Shown here: positions 14,201-26,832 of the stretch, one piece after another
Layout: each line of letters starts with the position of its first letter
Position numbering within the stretch: the first letter of the stretch is position 1
Assembly (NCBI GenBank): GCA_028564705.1
Contig: JAPXFQ010002811.1
Coordinates: forward strand, 248,001 to 312,000
Direction: 5' to 3'
Source: Apricaphanius iberus
Taxonomy: Eukaryota > Chordata > Actinopteri > Cyprinodontiformes > Aphaniidae
Length of the DNA stretch: 64,000 nucleotides
Program-made: the position numbers and the translations under genes
The notes under the pieces: generated by a model
The model's input: only the letters and a program-made list of their open reading frames with translations
The model's database searches: none
Told to the model about the DNA's origin: nothing

Positions 14201-16533
14201 ATATCTGTCTGTCAATGAATTTATGGAGAACATTGGTAAACTGTTGTTTATTAAATGTGCTATATAAATACATTTGACACTAACATAAAATCAAAAATTC
14301 AGAGGTAAAGCAATTAACAATCAAAATGTGATTTTATTTTATGAGTAAACTAATGGTAATAGTATAGCTTGATTGTTTTATTGTATATGAAAACCAAGCT
14401 GGATCATACTGAAACATTTTTAAAACTTCTAATATGGTAATTTTTGTCCCAAAGTTATCATACTGTCAGCCCATAAAAATGTATTTTAGGGGAAAATTGT
14501 GGAGCAGCATATTAGTTGGATAGACAATTTTTCTTAAACTGACACATGTTTTCTATGGAATATTAATGCTCTTATAAATCCTTTTTGTATAAACCAATCT
14601 GGAGTCTCTGACTTTACAGTTTTGTCCTTGCCTTTTTTGACACCTCATTGCCATGAGCATCCTTTCAACTTAAATTAACTTCACTATAACGCCCCTATGG
14701 CTCAGTGAGGTTAATTGGTGTCACCTATATAATGCATTAATACAGATTACATTCTGACATAAAAATAAGAATAATTTACACTGAGGCTGCTTTGTTACTA
14801 TCCAGACTTAAAGCCATCTATGATCAACAAGGCATCAATGTTTGCATTTGCTGGAAAATGGAACAAAGATAACATCCTCCTCAATATGATTAAAATTTGT
14901 GAGTAAATTACATCAGGATGATACAACTATACTTTTCATTAACTCTCTATGTCTTCCTAATTTACCTTAGTGCTGTGAGGAGATAATCAGTTTACAGCAC
15001 CCAGCCGCTGCAAAGTGAAGCATGAATAGAGCTTAACATGTACTGATTAATATCATTATTCTCTACCCGTTAACACACTGAGAAACCACTTCAGATCTGC
15101 AACGGTGTGTGCTTGAAAATTAAGTCTGCTTAATGGTTTCAACATTAATTATTAAACAATCATTGCCACGTGATGCTCAAACGCCTCAAGGACTCAAAAA
15201 GGGATTTGTTAAAAATAGTTTTAAAGTGGTGTAATTTCTGATTGCCATATCTCATTTGACTACAACAGTATATTTTTTGTCACACTCTGCTCTTTATGAC
15301 AACTGTTGTTCGTATGTAAAATTATAATAATTGATAGGGTATTCTTGTACATGCATACATGCAGATAGATGGGATAGAGTCACAAGAGCTAGAAGAAAAT
15401 CTTACTTTCCATCTACAGATGTTGGCAGTTTTTGTGTTTGTCATTGACAGTCTTCTAATGGCCAAAAATACTCTTTTCAGACAGCCTACGTTTCTGTACT
15501 GTCTTGCCACAGTAGCTGAAACCTCCTAATCATAATAAACTATGCATACCAGGAAAAATAATACCAACATCTATCAGTCACATATACATTGAAAAAAGAA
15601 GAAAAATTCAACTTATATTTCACCGCTTTTAAATCTTTAGAATTGTCAAGGTCAGAAAACCTTTTTTAATTATATAGACATCCAGAAGAAGAGCAAAAAC
15701 CCAGGAGTAGAGAATTAGCATGCTGCCCATGCACCACAAAAGCTGCCCCAGATGCTACTGAACCTCCATCGGGAGGTCCTTGCACTTTGCTCAAGGGTGG
15801 TAGTTATTTTCAGAAGCAATAATTAGGGTCTGAGTGTCAAGATTTCCCTTCGCCCCTGCAAAAAAACATTTGTCAACTATTAAATGCCATTAAATCAGCT
15901 CGGAGAGCTTATTAGTTTTAATGCTCCAACATTTTTAATTCTAATATGCATAACATAAGGGAAAACAGAAAGAAAAGAAGGAAACTAGAGAAGATGAGTC
16001 AAATGTCAGAAGGATTTATTGACCTCAAGGCCACAAAAGTCAACAAAGAGGAAACTGAAAAGTTTCCGTGCACAGGTGAGAAAGAGTAAAAACAGACAGA
16101 AATGACTTTGCTTCTTTACCAAGAACTTGAAATGATACACTTATTCTTGGGCAATGCCAAAAAAGATATTCCTTAATTGCACAACTAAAACCCTAATATA
16201 AACATGTATGCTCTTCTGCTACAAGAGATAAAATGTTACCCAACTGTTCTGATTAGGTTCTCAAGAAAATACATATGGCTTCACATATTGAGTTATAGCT
16301 TTCATTCAACAGGCTCACATGAAAGCATGTAAGAAAAATTCATAAAAAAGAGTAAAGTTACAAGAAAAAGAAAACATCTGACAAAGCATCTGAACTTTAG
16401 GTACTTTGACTTTCAACAGCTTGCCCTCCACCCTGGTTAAAAATAGTCCACTATGTCCCTGCTCTCCCATGATGTTGAAGTGTTTGTTTTCTTTCTACAT
16501 TTAGTATGTGGTCTATTTTACATGGGATCCACC
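11286..16533. other. no gene or clear element seen (5.2 kb)
   Basis: The longest quiet stretch on the left side. No splice-bounded open segment with family resemblance was found. It is a candidate place for distal regulatory DNA, without direct evidence. Confidence 0.5.
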
Positions 16534-16537
16534 TTAA

Positions 16538-17036
16538 AGTGACAGTGTGTAGTTTTTGCAGTACATCTCTGAAAATAGCCATTAAAATATTGTGTAATAA
16601 TAATTACATGAAGAACATTAATTGCGAAATATTGGTGATATTGTAAAATATGACTTTAAAAATCAATTTTAAAATACATCGGCGCGGGTCCTCTTTTCAG
16701 GAGAAAGCCATATTAGATGACGTCTTTACTTCGACGAAAGCCCAGACGGACAAAGATCACAGAACACAGCCGCTATTAAAACATCGATTTCCCCTCAAAA
16801 TGCAAACAAGGTTCGCCATAAATACATTTTTACCTCTTCGCTAGTTCCAAGCGATGAAAGAGACACTGATGTGCTCGTCATGTTGCTGCAAATAGATCAT
16901 TCTCAGGGAACTGAGCATTGGGAAAACAGCACTACTTGGACCTCCGTTGTTGAGTTTCTTACTCAAAGACAAAGATACTTTGTGATAATTTAGGTATGCA
17001 CTTCCCCCTACAGGCCGAAAATTACACACTGTGCCT
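16538..17036. mobile_element. TTAA-flanked MITE, copy A
   Basis: Starts AGTGACAGTGTGTAG after TTAA (16534-16537) and ends ACACACTGTGCCT before a decayed TTGA. Short inverted ends. Copy B at 22734-23225 is the same element in opposite orientation. Confidence 0.75.
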
Positions 17037-17066
17037 TTGAGGAAACCTATTTTTATAATTACTAAG

Positions 17067-18114
17067 CAGTGTTGGAGCGTTTAAGTAGGCTATAGCAGCG
17101 TTACTAACGGCTTAAATATTTAGGTACGAGAGGAATCCAACTAATTACTTTTTTGCCATCGTTGCCACTTCGTTACCATTAGTGGAGATGTAAAGTTGCG
17201 CATTACTACAGTGTGGCTGAATGACACGCAGCGGTGTCAGGCTTTGACCGCCACACCTCAACTGCAGGGAGGTGGCAGTGATGATAGTGGGATAAGCGGA
17301 TACCCCAACCGCTCTCGCTGTCTGCACTCGATAGACATTAGTTTCATTAAAGCGGAGATGCCTCTACCATCTCACTGAGAACTGCGCTGATACATCCTTT
17401 CTGAAGGCGGTGGTTTTAGTTAGGTTTTGGTTTTCAATAAATCTCCATACATCCTGTAAAAATAAATCAATACCTGTGAGATTTTCTAAGAAAGTTACCC
17501 CAAAATATTGATAAATTGTTGCTCGACACCCAAGGAACCGGACACACTGGTTTATTAGGAAAAAACTGAACAAAAAATATATGTAACATTCCTTAATACG
17601 TTACTGAAAATATAGGATTTTTCTTCAATAGCTTCGAGCTCATGGGACCAGTCCAGGTGACACCAAATCAGACTTAAAATGTCTTAGCCTATCACAACCA
17701 CTTGGATAGCGCTCTGTTTACTGTACAGATGCAGAAATTGGAAAAACTCAATGAACATATTTTCCTTTGTTTCTTTTACCCACATTTGTCTGTCTTAGTT
17801 TTGCACTTCAATGAAAAGTATGTGATTATGTATGTCCAATATTACTTTTTATATATTTTTGTATTTCTGCATTCATCTTAAATCTTGAGACAAATTCAAA
17901 TACCAAATAAAATGCTGTATAGGGTTATTTTTATTCGTCTTTCAGTTATAAAAGTATTTGACGTTATAGATATAGAACGTGACTGCGTTATAGAACATAG
18001 AAACATCACAGTTACTTTGCCGAGTAAGTAATTACTTTTACAGTCTAACTCAATTACTTTTTGGAAAAATTAACTATAATTAATTACCTTTTTAATGTAA
18101 GATGCCCAACACTG
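17067..18114. mobile_element. hAT-type non-autonomous element
   Basis: Terminal CAGTGTTGG and CCAACACTG, with flanking 8-mers TTACTAAG and GTACTGAG (6 of 8 equal), as expected for an aged hAT insertion. No transposase frame. Confidence 0.65.
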
Positions 18115-18224
18115 GTACTGAGGGATACCCACAAAATAACAGTATTTGGCAACTTCTACAAAGGGAGACTGTGCTGCCAATGAGAATAATCTACATAAAA
18201 GTATACATGTAATTAATGTTGAGC

Positions 18225-18507
18225 GTGGCGTGTCCAGCTTTTTTTTCAGGGGTGGCACAGGAAGGGCAGCTAGTTCTGCTGGGGTGGCACTGCAGTAAAA
18301 AAAATAAATGTATGTCCCTCGCCTTCTTTCAGATACATTTTTTTAAAATAACAGATATTTTCCCTCTTATAAAACAATTGCTGAAGCTAAATGTATTCTA
18401 AAGCTTTGAGCTACAACATCAGACAATCAGGGGGTTTCCCCTGGGGTGCCCTATGGGACTCTAGGGGTGGCACGTGCCACCCCAGGCCACCCCCTAGACA
18501 CACCACT
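18225..18507. mobile_element. short hAT-like MITE rich in GGGGTGGC motifs
   Basis: Inverted ends GTGGCGTGTC and GACACACCAC, flanked by GTTGAGC on both sides (18218-18224 and 18509-18515). Internal GGGGTGGCAC motifs are repeated and partly inverted. Confidence 0.6.
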
Positions 18508-18515
18508 AGTTGAGC

Positions 18516-20523
18516 ATGTTTGCTGGGAATATTGATACTACTGCCTGGCATGTATCTTGTTGAAATACCCCAGAAAGAACTATGGTATTGTGTGATAGAG
18601 CAACATAATTATGAAGTAGAAGAAAACAGATTCTTCCAATTCCTATTCTGCTTGGTGAAATTGTTCAAGCTTCTCAGTTGAATAAGGCTAGGATCTAAAC
18701 CATTCCATAGAATCTCTAGTTGTCCTGCTGCAGAGAAACCTGCAGCCTTGAACAGCTTTCCCTGAATAAAACAATCCCCTCAACATGATGATGCCACCAT
18801 TTTATATATTGCCACATATGTGCTACTTTCTGTTGCTTTATCACATATTTTCCAGTTAAATGTATGAGAGTTTGTGCGTGTAATATGAAGAAATATGTAG
18901 ACTACAGATTCAAGGAATGTGATTTTGCAAGGTTTCAAATCCACAGTATTGTAGTTGTGCTTTTATTGGTGCTCCTATCTATCATCATCTGAATTTCTTC
19001 ATCTCCGTTTTCAAAGCTGGATATCAGTAGAGTAGCAGTTCATAAACTTCCGTGACAACACAGAAATGCCTCGTTGCATAAGTGCATGGCTTGGGGTTTG
19101 TGCATGTGTATCTGTTGGAGAATGAGGATGTGAGGATAATTTAATTACAAACCAGATAGAGCGGCTTACCGAGGTTAATATCCTGCATGCACTCTTCTCC
19201 TCTCTGGACACTGTAATTGCTTTAAGCACATTAGGAAGTTTATTGACTGTGATGGCCTTTTAAGACATTACATTTCTGCTTCTTAGTGTCAGACAGGAGT
19301 CATCCTGCTCCACTCCTTGTCTCTGTCTCCTCCTATTTCTGCTGCAGCTCTTCTCGCTCCGTCACTTTCTTTTTTCTCTGTGCGCCTCCCAGCCTGTGTC
19401 TGCTTAATTGAGGCTCTGTTAATATGATGAGATTTGTATAGTGGATCATCCGCAGAGGCGGCGTGTTGAGCTTTGACTGGCAGGTGATTAACTCCTCTTA
19501 ACCCACAGAATCATTTGTCCTCGGTGGAACAATTGCACTAATGACACCGTAAAAGGCTTCTTGATGTGTCAAATTTTTGAGTGCAGCTCTAGAGAGAGAG
19601 AGAGAGAAAGAGCTGCTATAACTCCCTCGAAAAAACATGCATCCCACTCACTTTTTTTTCTTGCTTGTGATCCCTCTTCTAGGCCTCCTTATGAGGATGG
19701 AGGTGAATGGAGGGAGTTATTAAAAGGTCCTCACTTCGCCCCCAGGACCGTTAAAGAGGAATTATATGCAACCAAGTACACTTACAGGATGGGTCAGAGT
19801 TATTTCAGATTTCTGTTGCAATAAATTCACTCTCCACTACAGACATTGCAGGAGTGGAAAATTATTTTTAGCCCAGGAAAAATTTGGAGTGCTTTTCATA
19901 AGACATCTGCAGGAAGATTTTCATGAGGCGCTTCAGGTGAGGAAAAATACAGACTGGTGTGGGGTGGAAGTGGGTGGGTGGGGGGCAAGGGAAGAGAGGA
20001 ACGGGGAAAGTGATTGGGAGGAGACGAAACGTGCAGGAACGCTGTGACAGCTGACAGGGAGCAGAGCCAAGCAATAACTACAGCAGATATAGCCAATGTG
20101 AAAAGATAAATGATGTAATATCTGCATGGATCAATGTTGTTGCCTTCTCTCTAAAAGGGGCTCTCTCTATAAATTATACAAGAGTCACTTCAACTATGCG
20201 CACAAACACACACTTTCACACTGAAATACACACCTTCCACAATTAGAAAGAATTAAGATAAATGGCTGTGAAGTTGGTGTATCTGAAGACCACTCTGTAA
20301 ATGTCTTCCTCCAGCTGTCCGGTCCCATCACTTTGCAGATGGTATTGGGAGGCAAGGATGAAATCAATTTGTTAAGATAGCAATATCAGGCTAATGAGAA
20401 TTCAAGTGGCTTGACTTTCGACATGAATCCCATTGTGTCACTCACATTATAAAATCAAGAGGCCATTAACAGAGAGACCATTTTTTTAACAGTGGAGTCT
20501 TTGCTAACAGTTCCACCTTGTGG
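18516..20523. other. no gene seen; less repetitive stretch
   Basis: Contains a GA run at about 19591-19610 and a stretch at 19380-19560 of balanced composition with homeodomain-like AATTGA and TTAAT cores. The rest is unremarkable. Confidence 0.45.
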
Positions 20524-20840
20524 TAAGTCAAACAATTACACCTGAAAGTTGCAAAGTTATTGAAAATTAACTCCCAACATTATCTGTTGTTCCAACACAT
20601 TCTACCCTCTCTCTTGCATGAGCCAAACTGTATTTTCTCATACCCTCATACCCTATCTCACCTGCAAACTGATACTGATATTGTACATGTGTTTTGCGTT
20701 TCTGCTCCTTCAACACAAAGTTGCAACATTAGTGAAAATTCAACTACCAGCACCTGCTCTTACATTCCCACACAATTTAATTTCTGTCTTATGGGAACCT
20801 AACTTTATTTTCTCATAACCCATCGCACATGCAAATTAGG
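20524..20840 (+). repeat. two diverged direct repeats, about 173 bp apart
   Basis: The order GTTGCAAAGTTATTGAAAAT ... ATTTTCTCATACCC ... GCAAACT at 20547-20670 is repeated as GTTGCAACATTAGTGAAAAT ... ATTTTCTCATAACCC ... GCAAATTAG at 20720-20840. It sits just before the transposase-like frame and may be element leader sequence. Confidence 0.55.
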
Positions 20841-20897
20841 TGCATAACACTATAAATAAGACTTTGCCAGTGTGGTTCCTTACCACAACTGATCAAT

Positions 20898-21119
20898 ATG
20901 GTCAAAAGATTATCTGATGAGAGGCCCTTGCAAATGATTTTGGAAGAGGGAGAGGCTTCTGATGAAGATGTTGAGGAAGAGGTTTCAGAATGTGAAAAGC
21001 ACATTTTTGAAAATTCAGAGTCTGACAGTGACTGTAAAGAAGTGTTTGAGGACCATTTAGTACAAAAAATGAAGACCAGCAGCCATCTCCAGGACCAGCT
21101 AGCTGCTCATAAGGCTTGA
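20898..21119 (+). pseudogene. acidic N-terminal fragment resembling piggyBac-type transposase
   Basis: 73 codons from MVKRLSDERPLQMILEEGEA through clusters of Asp/Glu and Ser (EEEVSECEKHIFENSESDSD) to a stop at 21117. The pattern of a short hydrophobic helix followed by an acidic Ser-rich stretch is like the start of PGBD-type proteins. The catalytic domain is absent and downstream frames are broken. Weakly supported. Confidence 0.35.
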
Positions 21120-21489
21120 AATTGGGATAAGGCAAACATCTGTTGAGAATTTTAACATAAATGCGTTTGATAGTGTTGATTTGGAAAGCCAAAACTCAAG
21201 TGGATCCATGAGACTAATGGACACTTGGTGAGTAACTAAAATACAAACACCACACAAGGGTTAAATAATATAAGATATCCCCAGAGAAAATATAGCCATC
21301 CCAGCCCTTGCATGCATGTTGGTTGCAACAGTGGACACTGTTCTCGGGTGCCTGAAGATGCACCTGTTCAGTTGGTTGTCGTCTCAAATAGTGATACTAT
21401 CAATCACATGGCAGCAACGTCATGCTTTCAGGCTTCTAGATTAAGTGAAGACAACTTTCTGCATTTGAACGGCACATCTAAATGAGTAA

Positions 21490-22445
21490 CAGAGGGAATT
21501 TGATTGATTGATGATAGTCAGCTTTATTTTACTCTGAGGCACTCTAACACGTCTGTGGTTAACCCTCTCCTAGATTGTCAAGCTGATATTCAGTCTTGGA
21601 TGGCTCTTAATTATTTTAAATTAAACATTTCCGTGAAACTTAAGTTTTTATTTATTTAGTCCAAATCGTCTCTCTTGTTTCAAAGGTATTAATCGTGCTG
21701 CCCTGACTCCACATATGAAGACCTGTGTCACCAACTTTGGAGTAAAACTATATGCTCTTACCTTTGACAGCGATGTATATGGGTTAGTAAAACTGTATTT
21801 TTTTTATTACTGACTGACAAGTAAAGCCTTTCCTTTCTAGTCACAGTTTGGAAACTTATCCATGCATTTATAACCTTACGATTAGATTATTGCTGCTTTT
21901 ATTTAGGGTTGGGCAGGTGCACGGTCATAACTGGTACAAAATGCAGCAACACACTTTTTAACAGGTAAAAGATTACATGAACACATCACTACGGTGCTGG
22001 CATCCTTGCACTGGCTTCCAATCCAGTTTAGAGGGGATTTTGGAGTTCTTTTACTTGTTTTTAAATCTGTAAATGGTCTTGCACCCTTATGTTTATCCAA
22101 AAAAAAAATGTTTATATCCCCTCTTGTTCTCTCGAGTTAGCTGATCCTTACAGTTCTGAAATCCCTGTTGAAACTCAGGAGTGACTGTTCCTTTTCTGTT
22201 ATGGCTCCAAGCTTTGGAATTAACTGCCTATTAGAGATATATTAGAGAGGCTACTTCTATGGAGGTTTTTAAATCACGTATGAAAACTTACTTTTATTCA
22301 CTGCTTTTAAATCTTTGTTTTCATATTGGCTAATCAGTTGTGTTTTATGTTTTAAATTGTTTTGCTGCTATTGAGGTGTGTCCCGGCTGTGCAGCACGTT
22401 GGTCATCCATGTGTAGTTTATTAAAGCTTTATATAAATTAGAAAT
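21490..22445 (+). mobile_element. L2-type LINE 3' remnant (RT C-terminus and tail)
   Basis: Broken but readable L2 phrases in order: QADIQSWMALNYFKLN near 21580, LIHAFITLRLDYC near 21860, LVQNAATHFLTGKRLHEHI near 21945, VLASLHWLPIQFRGDF near 22000 and LLVFKSVNGLAPL near 22060. A TTTATATAAATT-like 3' tail follows near 22430. Several frameshifts; the 5' part is missing. Confidence 0.85.
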
Positions 22446-22733
22446 GTTATATTATGTAATGGGAATTTAAATTTGAATGTGGCAGTTTTGTTGATCACCT
22501 GACTATTTCAGAAACAGCTGAACTGCAGGGATCTTTATGCACTACTAAATCTTTGATTTACTGGGGTGAAAAAGATCAAAATGTTCAGTTAAAATGTCTG
22601 TTGAATTGAGATAACCATTGTGATCAATCACGATTTATATAATTATTCCAAGTGGTGTTAATGTTAATAACACATTCACCGTGATTACAATTCTGCTCAT
22701 TGTATCATTAATGTTGAGAATTATTGAACTTAA

Positions 22734-23225
22734 AGGCGGAGTGTGTAATTTTCGGCCAGTAGGGGGCAGTGCATACCTAAATTATCACAAGCATACAGTA
22801 TCTTTGTCTTCGAGTCAGAAACTCAACAACGGAGGTCCAACTAGTGCTGTTTTCAAACGCTCAATTCCCTGAGACTTATCTATTTGCAGTACCATGACGA
22901 GCACATCAGTGTCTCTTTCATCGCTTGGAACTAGTGAAGAGGTAAAAATGTATTTATGGCGAACCTTGTTTGCATTTTGAGGGGAAATCAATGTTTTAAT
23001 AGCGGGCTTGTTCCGTGCGCTTTGTCCGTAGAAGTAAAGACGTCATCTAATATGGCTTTCCCCTGAAAAGAGGACCCGCACCTATGTATTTTAAAACTGA
23101 TTTTTAAAGTCATATATTACAATATCGCCAATATTTTGCAATTAATGTGCTTTACATAATTATTATTACATAATATTTTAATGGCTATTTTCAAAGATGT
23201 ACTGCAAAAACTACACACCGTCACT
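22734..23225. mobile_element. TTAA-flanked MITE, copy B (inverted relative to copy A)
   Basis: TTAA at 22730-22733 and at 23226-23229 with inverted ends AGGCGGAGTGTGTAA and ACACACCGTCACT. Internal blocks such as the GGACCTCCGTTGTTGAG region of copy A appear here in reverse complement. TTAA targets point to a piggyBac- or Kolobok-class source, which is an inference. Confidence 0.75.
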
Positions 23226-23999
23226 TTAAGAGCATAAATATATAATGTATTCATGTGAATTACTAAGAGTTCATGTCATTTTAATAAAAGTGCATGTCAA
23301 TGACATAACTTTAGGGTAGTGTATACCAACTGTGTGTATGAAAATTATAAATTAAAGTTGCATGTACTGAAGATTTTTGAGTTGGCTTAATCGGTAAGTT
23401 TAATTTAAGTATAATTAGAAAATATATAAGCTCCAAATATATAAGCTAGAAATATAAGCTTTGATATGCTCAAATATCTGAGTTTATGGACTCAAAAAAT
23501 ATGTAGCAACTGATTGCCTCACTTTTTTTGAGTTCTGCCTACTTATTCGGGTTTACAGTGTAGTGGTGTGTGCATAAACTGACACAATGAATGACACAAT
23601 TATGCATGATTTGGTTTTACTGAATCGGAGGGGGGCATGTTTTAAGCCTTACGCCTACACTGATATTCTACATACAGTTTGACAGCTAACTCATTTTAGA
23701 AGCTGTCCCTGGGATTATGACTTATTGTATTCACAGCTTAAACTCCTACATCTACAGCCAGGACAAGAAAACGGCCTAAAGAAAATAAAGACTCAGCAAC
23801 AGCTTACACATGCTTTCTGATGTTGTACTGCACAGGTTCACATTCAGTTTAGAAGCCACAAGATCAAAATACCAAGACAAGTTTGATGTTTCTGTATAAC
23901 AGGATGTAATGTGCAGTATTGATTTTTTTTTCTTTGTGAACAGTGCTGGAGTTGTGAAAAATAAAACCAGTGACTACCAATGAAGGCATCACATTTTAA

Positions 24000-25247
24000 A
24001 TGAGACATATTATGACAATTTTTTACTATTTAAAAGTCTATGGGTCTATGAGTTCCAGAAAACATGTTTCTGAAGTTGTTCGCTGGAAATAGCTTGTGGA
24101 AACAAATTTTGTGCTGTTTTCTGCTGCTTATTACATATTACATGAGCTGCTGTTAACTTGGCCACGCCCAATGCTTCCAAAATCTTTGCTCATGCCCACC
24201 ACTCACATAGTGACTGTTACCACTATGTGTGAAAGTTACAGACATGGCTGCAGTAGGTCAATCATACAAAAAATTATTCAACTATACAAAAAAAATACAA
24301 AAAGTAGCTCAACCATACCAAAAGAAAAAACACAAACAAGTAGTTCAAACATACATATTTGAACCTGAATCTAGTGGGAGTCTCCTGAGAAACTGATACT
24401 CAGAGAATTCAGCAAGATACTTCTGAAAGGTAATCGAAAACATTTGTCTTAAAGTTAGAAGAATATATTTAACTGCTTACCTGGCACTCCGATATCTTCC
24501 TGAGACGCCGACTCTAAAGCCTTCCAGCTCGATCTCGCTTACTCCAACTCTCTAACACTTCAGAGACCACGCTCTTTGAGCTCCGTACTGCTACATGTCC
24601 TCAGCCTTCCCCCAGGTTGGAGTAGCTCAGATTGGCTACTTGTCTGCCGTCTTTCGACCAGAGTTTAGCAGCCCTTTCCAGCGGCAGGTCCTCAGCCTTC
24701 CCCACCCTTACCGCCAGCATCTTACCATAAAAAAATAAGGCCAACCTATGCAGCTCTTCTGCGGCAGATCTCCCGTCTTCTTCCTGGTTTTTAGCAGCTC
24801 AGTTCGGCAGCAGATCTCCGGTCATTCGCCCTGCAATTTATTCAACCCTTGCCGCTCTTCTGTCCTCTTCGACTGGGACCTGATGAAGTGTTTTGAGTTC
24901 TTTTGACCAGTCAAAAACTGAGCATTTTGCGTGGAGCTTCAACATTGTGTTTCCTAATCTGAATGATAACTGTTGTTTATTGCTGTACCTGGTGGGTGGA
25001 GACAGCGCTTTGAGGAGTTGCGGATATTTCAATATTCCGGCTTGTGACGTAGAAAGCCGGACAGATTTTTAACAGCTCAATCAGAGACTGAATGCAGGAT
25101 CAATTAAGAAACCCCTATCTCACTCAAAACAGTATGGATGTTTTTATTTTCTTTTTTCAGATTTGTATGCATGTATATGCACCAGAGATACCACAATAAC
25201 ACCCCAAATCCCAGGAAAAGTGATTTTTTTTTCATAATATGTCTCCT
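24000..25247. mobile_element. TTAA-flanked DNA element, 1.25 kb
   Basis: TTAA at 23996-23999 and 25248-25251. Inverted ends ATGAGACATATTATGA and TCATAATATGTCTCCT. The interior has short GC-richer repeats (CTCAGCCTTCCCC appears twice, near 24600 and 24690). No coding frame recognised. Confidence 0.75.
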
Positions 25248-25987
25248 TTAAGAATATGTTCATTTTTTGTGTATATTTTTTTTTCTATTTTTTCATGTTT
25301 TTTTCCTCTTGGACAATAATACTGGTTTAACCAGCCTTTAGTTTCTAAGAATCCTGCTTCAGTTGTAAATAAATTGTTTAACAAAGGCTGGTGGGAGTGA
25401 AGCAGATGGAGTCAAAGCAGGATCACAATCGTAATGCAACGTCTCTTCGTCAGTCCAAACATGCGCATATTGGTCGCCTATGTTTGTCTTAACCTCCATA
25501 TACTTCTTATACTACTACTGTTGTTGTTGCTGAATCGCATTTTCCACGTCTCCTAACTTCCGGAGGGGGTGTGTGAGTATGAGCGAGGGCGGGGGGGTTG
25601 GTTGTAGAGAAGTCCAATTCCCAATTGCATTATCTGGATAGCTTATTCAAGCTACTGAAACTCCAGTTCAGTTTGATTCAAATGGACTAAGGTGTATACA
25701 TGTATTTCAAAAGACTGATTTTAGTAGGACTAAGATAATAACTGACTTTGTCTTGCTGCATGTAAACGCACTGAGTCAACTTATTAGATCAACAGAACAA
25801 ACTAAGAGCTATGCTAAATCAAAATCCTAATATAGCACCAGACACAGCATTACACCTTCAGTTATCTCATGCTAAACTGAACGCACGCACATGATATGAT
25901 GCTGCATGCCATTTGCTTCAAGAGCCAGAGCTCGTTGACTGAACTTAAAAAAGTAAGGGAACCAGCTACAAAACCTTTTTAAGCAAA

Positions 25988-26832
25988 CTCAACTAATGTG
26001 TTTACATTGTTTGAACCTAAATAAAGAGTTTAAATCAAAGCAGAATCTTAAATTCAACAAACTGAAGATAGTTAATCAGGTCTACTCTTGTCTTTGAGCT
26101 GTTGCAACTTTTGTTGTTAAGTTGAAACTATATATTGGCTCAACTAAACTGTGTAAATAAGTCTAAAAATTGACTCACAAGCCTACTGTTGAGTTTACTC
26201 AGAAATATTTTGCAAATGGTTGTTTTATTTATTTTTTTCCTTTTTTTAAGTTTGCTCAAATACTCATTCTTCATACTAACAACTGAAGTTGGAACACATT
26301 TGCAGTGATATGGTTAAGTGCATAGCAGACAGAAGCTGGATGTGAACCTATGACTGATTACAAGCCAACTACTCTAGCCACCAAGGCACAGTCAGCCAAA
26401 GATCTTTAATGGTAATGTAACTATATAGTAACTTAAAATAACGCTTATTCTACTGTTTGAATGTTTTTCAATGATTCATGTTCTCTAGTTTGCAAAACTA
26501 TTTTAATGTAATTAAATAAGAGCAAAATGTACCTCTGCCGGTCTGATTTTCCAAGGTATAACCATAGCCTTCAACAGAACAACCAATTAAAAAAGCCATA
26601 AGTCAATTTTTTAATTACATTAAAATGGGTTTGCAAACTCACACACTTGAGTTGAGCCATAGTTGAGCCAATTTGTGAAAACAAGTTGGCTCAACTTGAT
26701 CAAATATATAGTTTCAACTTAACAAACATAAATTGTGTTAGCTCAGAGACATGAGTAAACCCGATAACTATGTTCAGTTTGTTGAATTTAAAATTCTGCT
26801 TTGATTTAACCTCTGTTCTCTCTGAACAACAC
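25988..26832. repeat. foldback element: inverted arms of about 200 bp
   Basis: The left arm (about 25990-26205) and right arm (about 26640-26830) are reverse complements with moderate divergence. Shared blocks include AATCAAAGCAGAAT, AATTCAACAAACTGAA and AAGTTGAAACTATATAT. About 430 bp of spacer lies between. Similar in form to highly palindromic fish MITEs. Confidence 0.7.

Noticed and set aside
16841..17029. Shared frame VCNFRPVGGSAYLNYHK in two places as a gene family
   Set aside because: Both are the end of the same TTAA MITE (16.5 and 22.7 kb); no start or domain.
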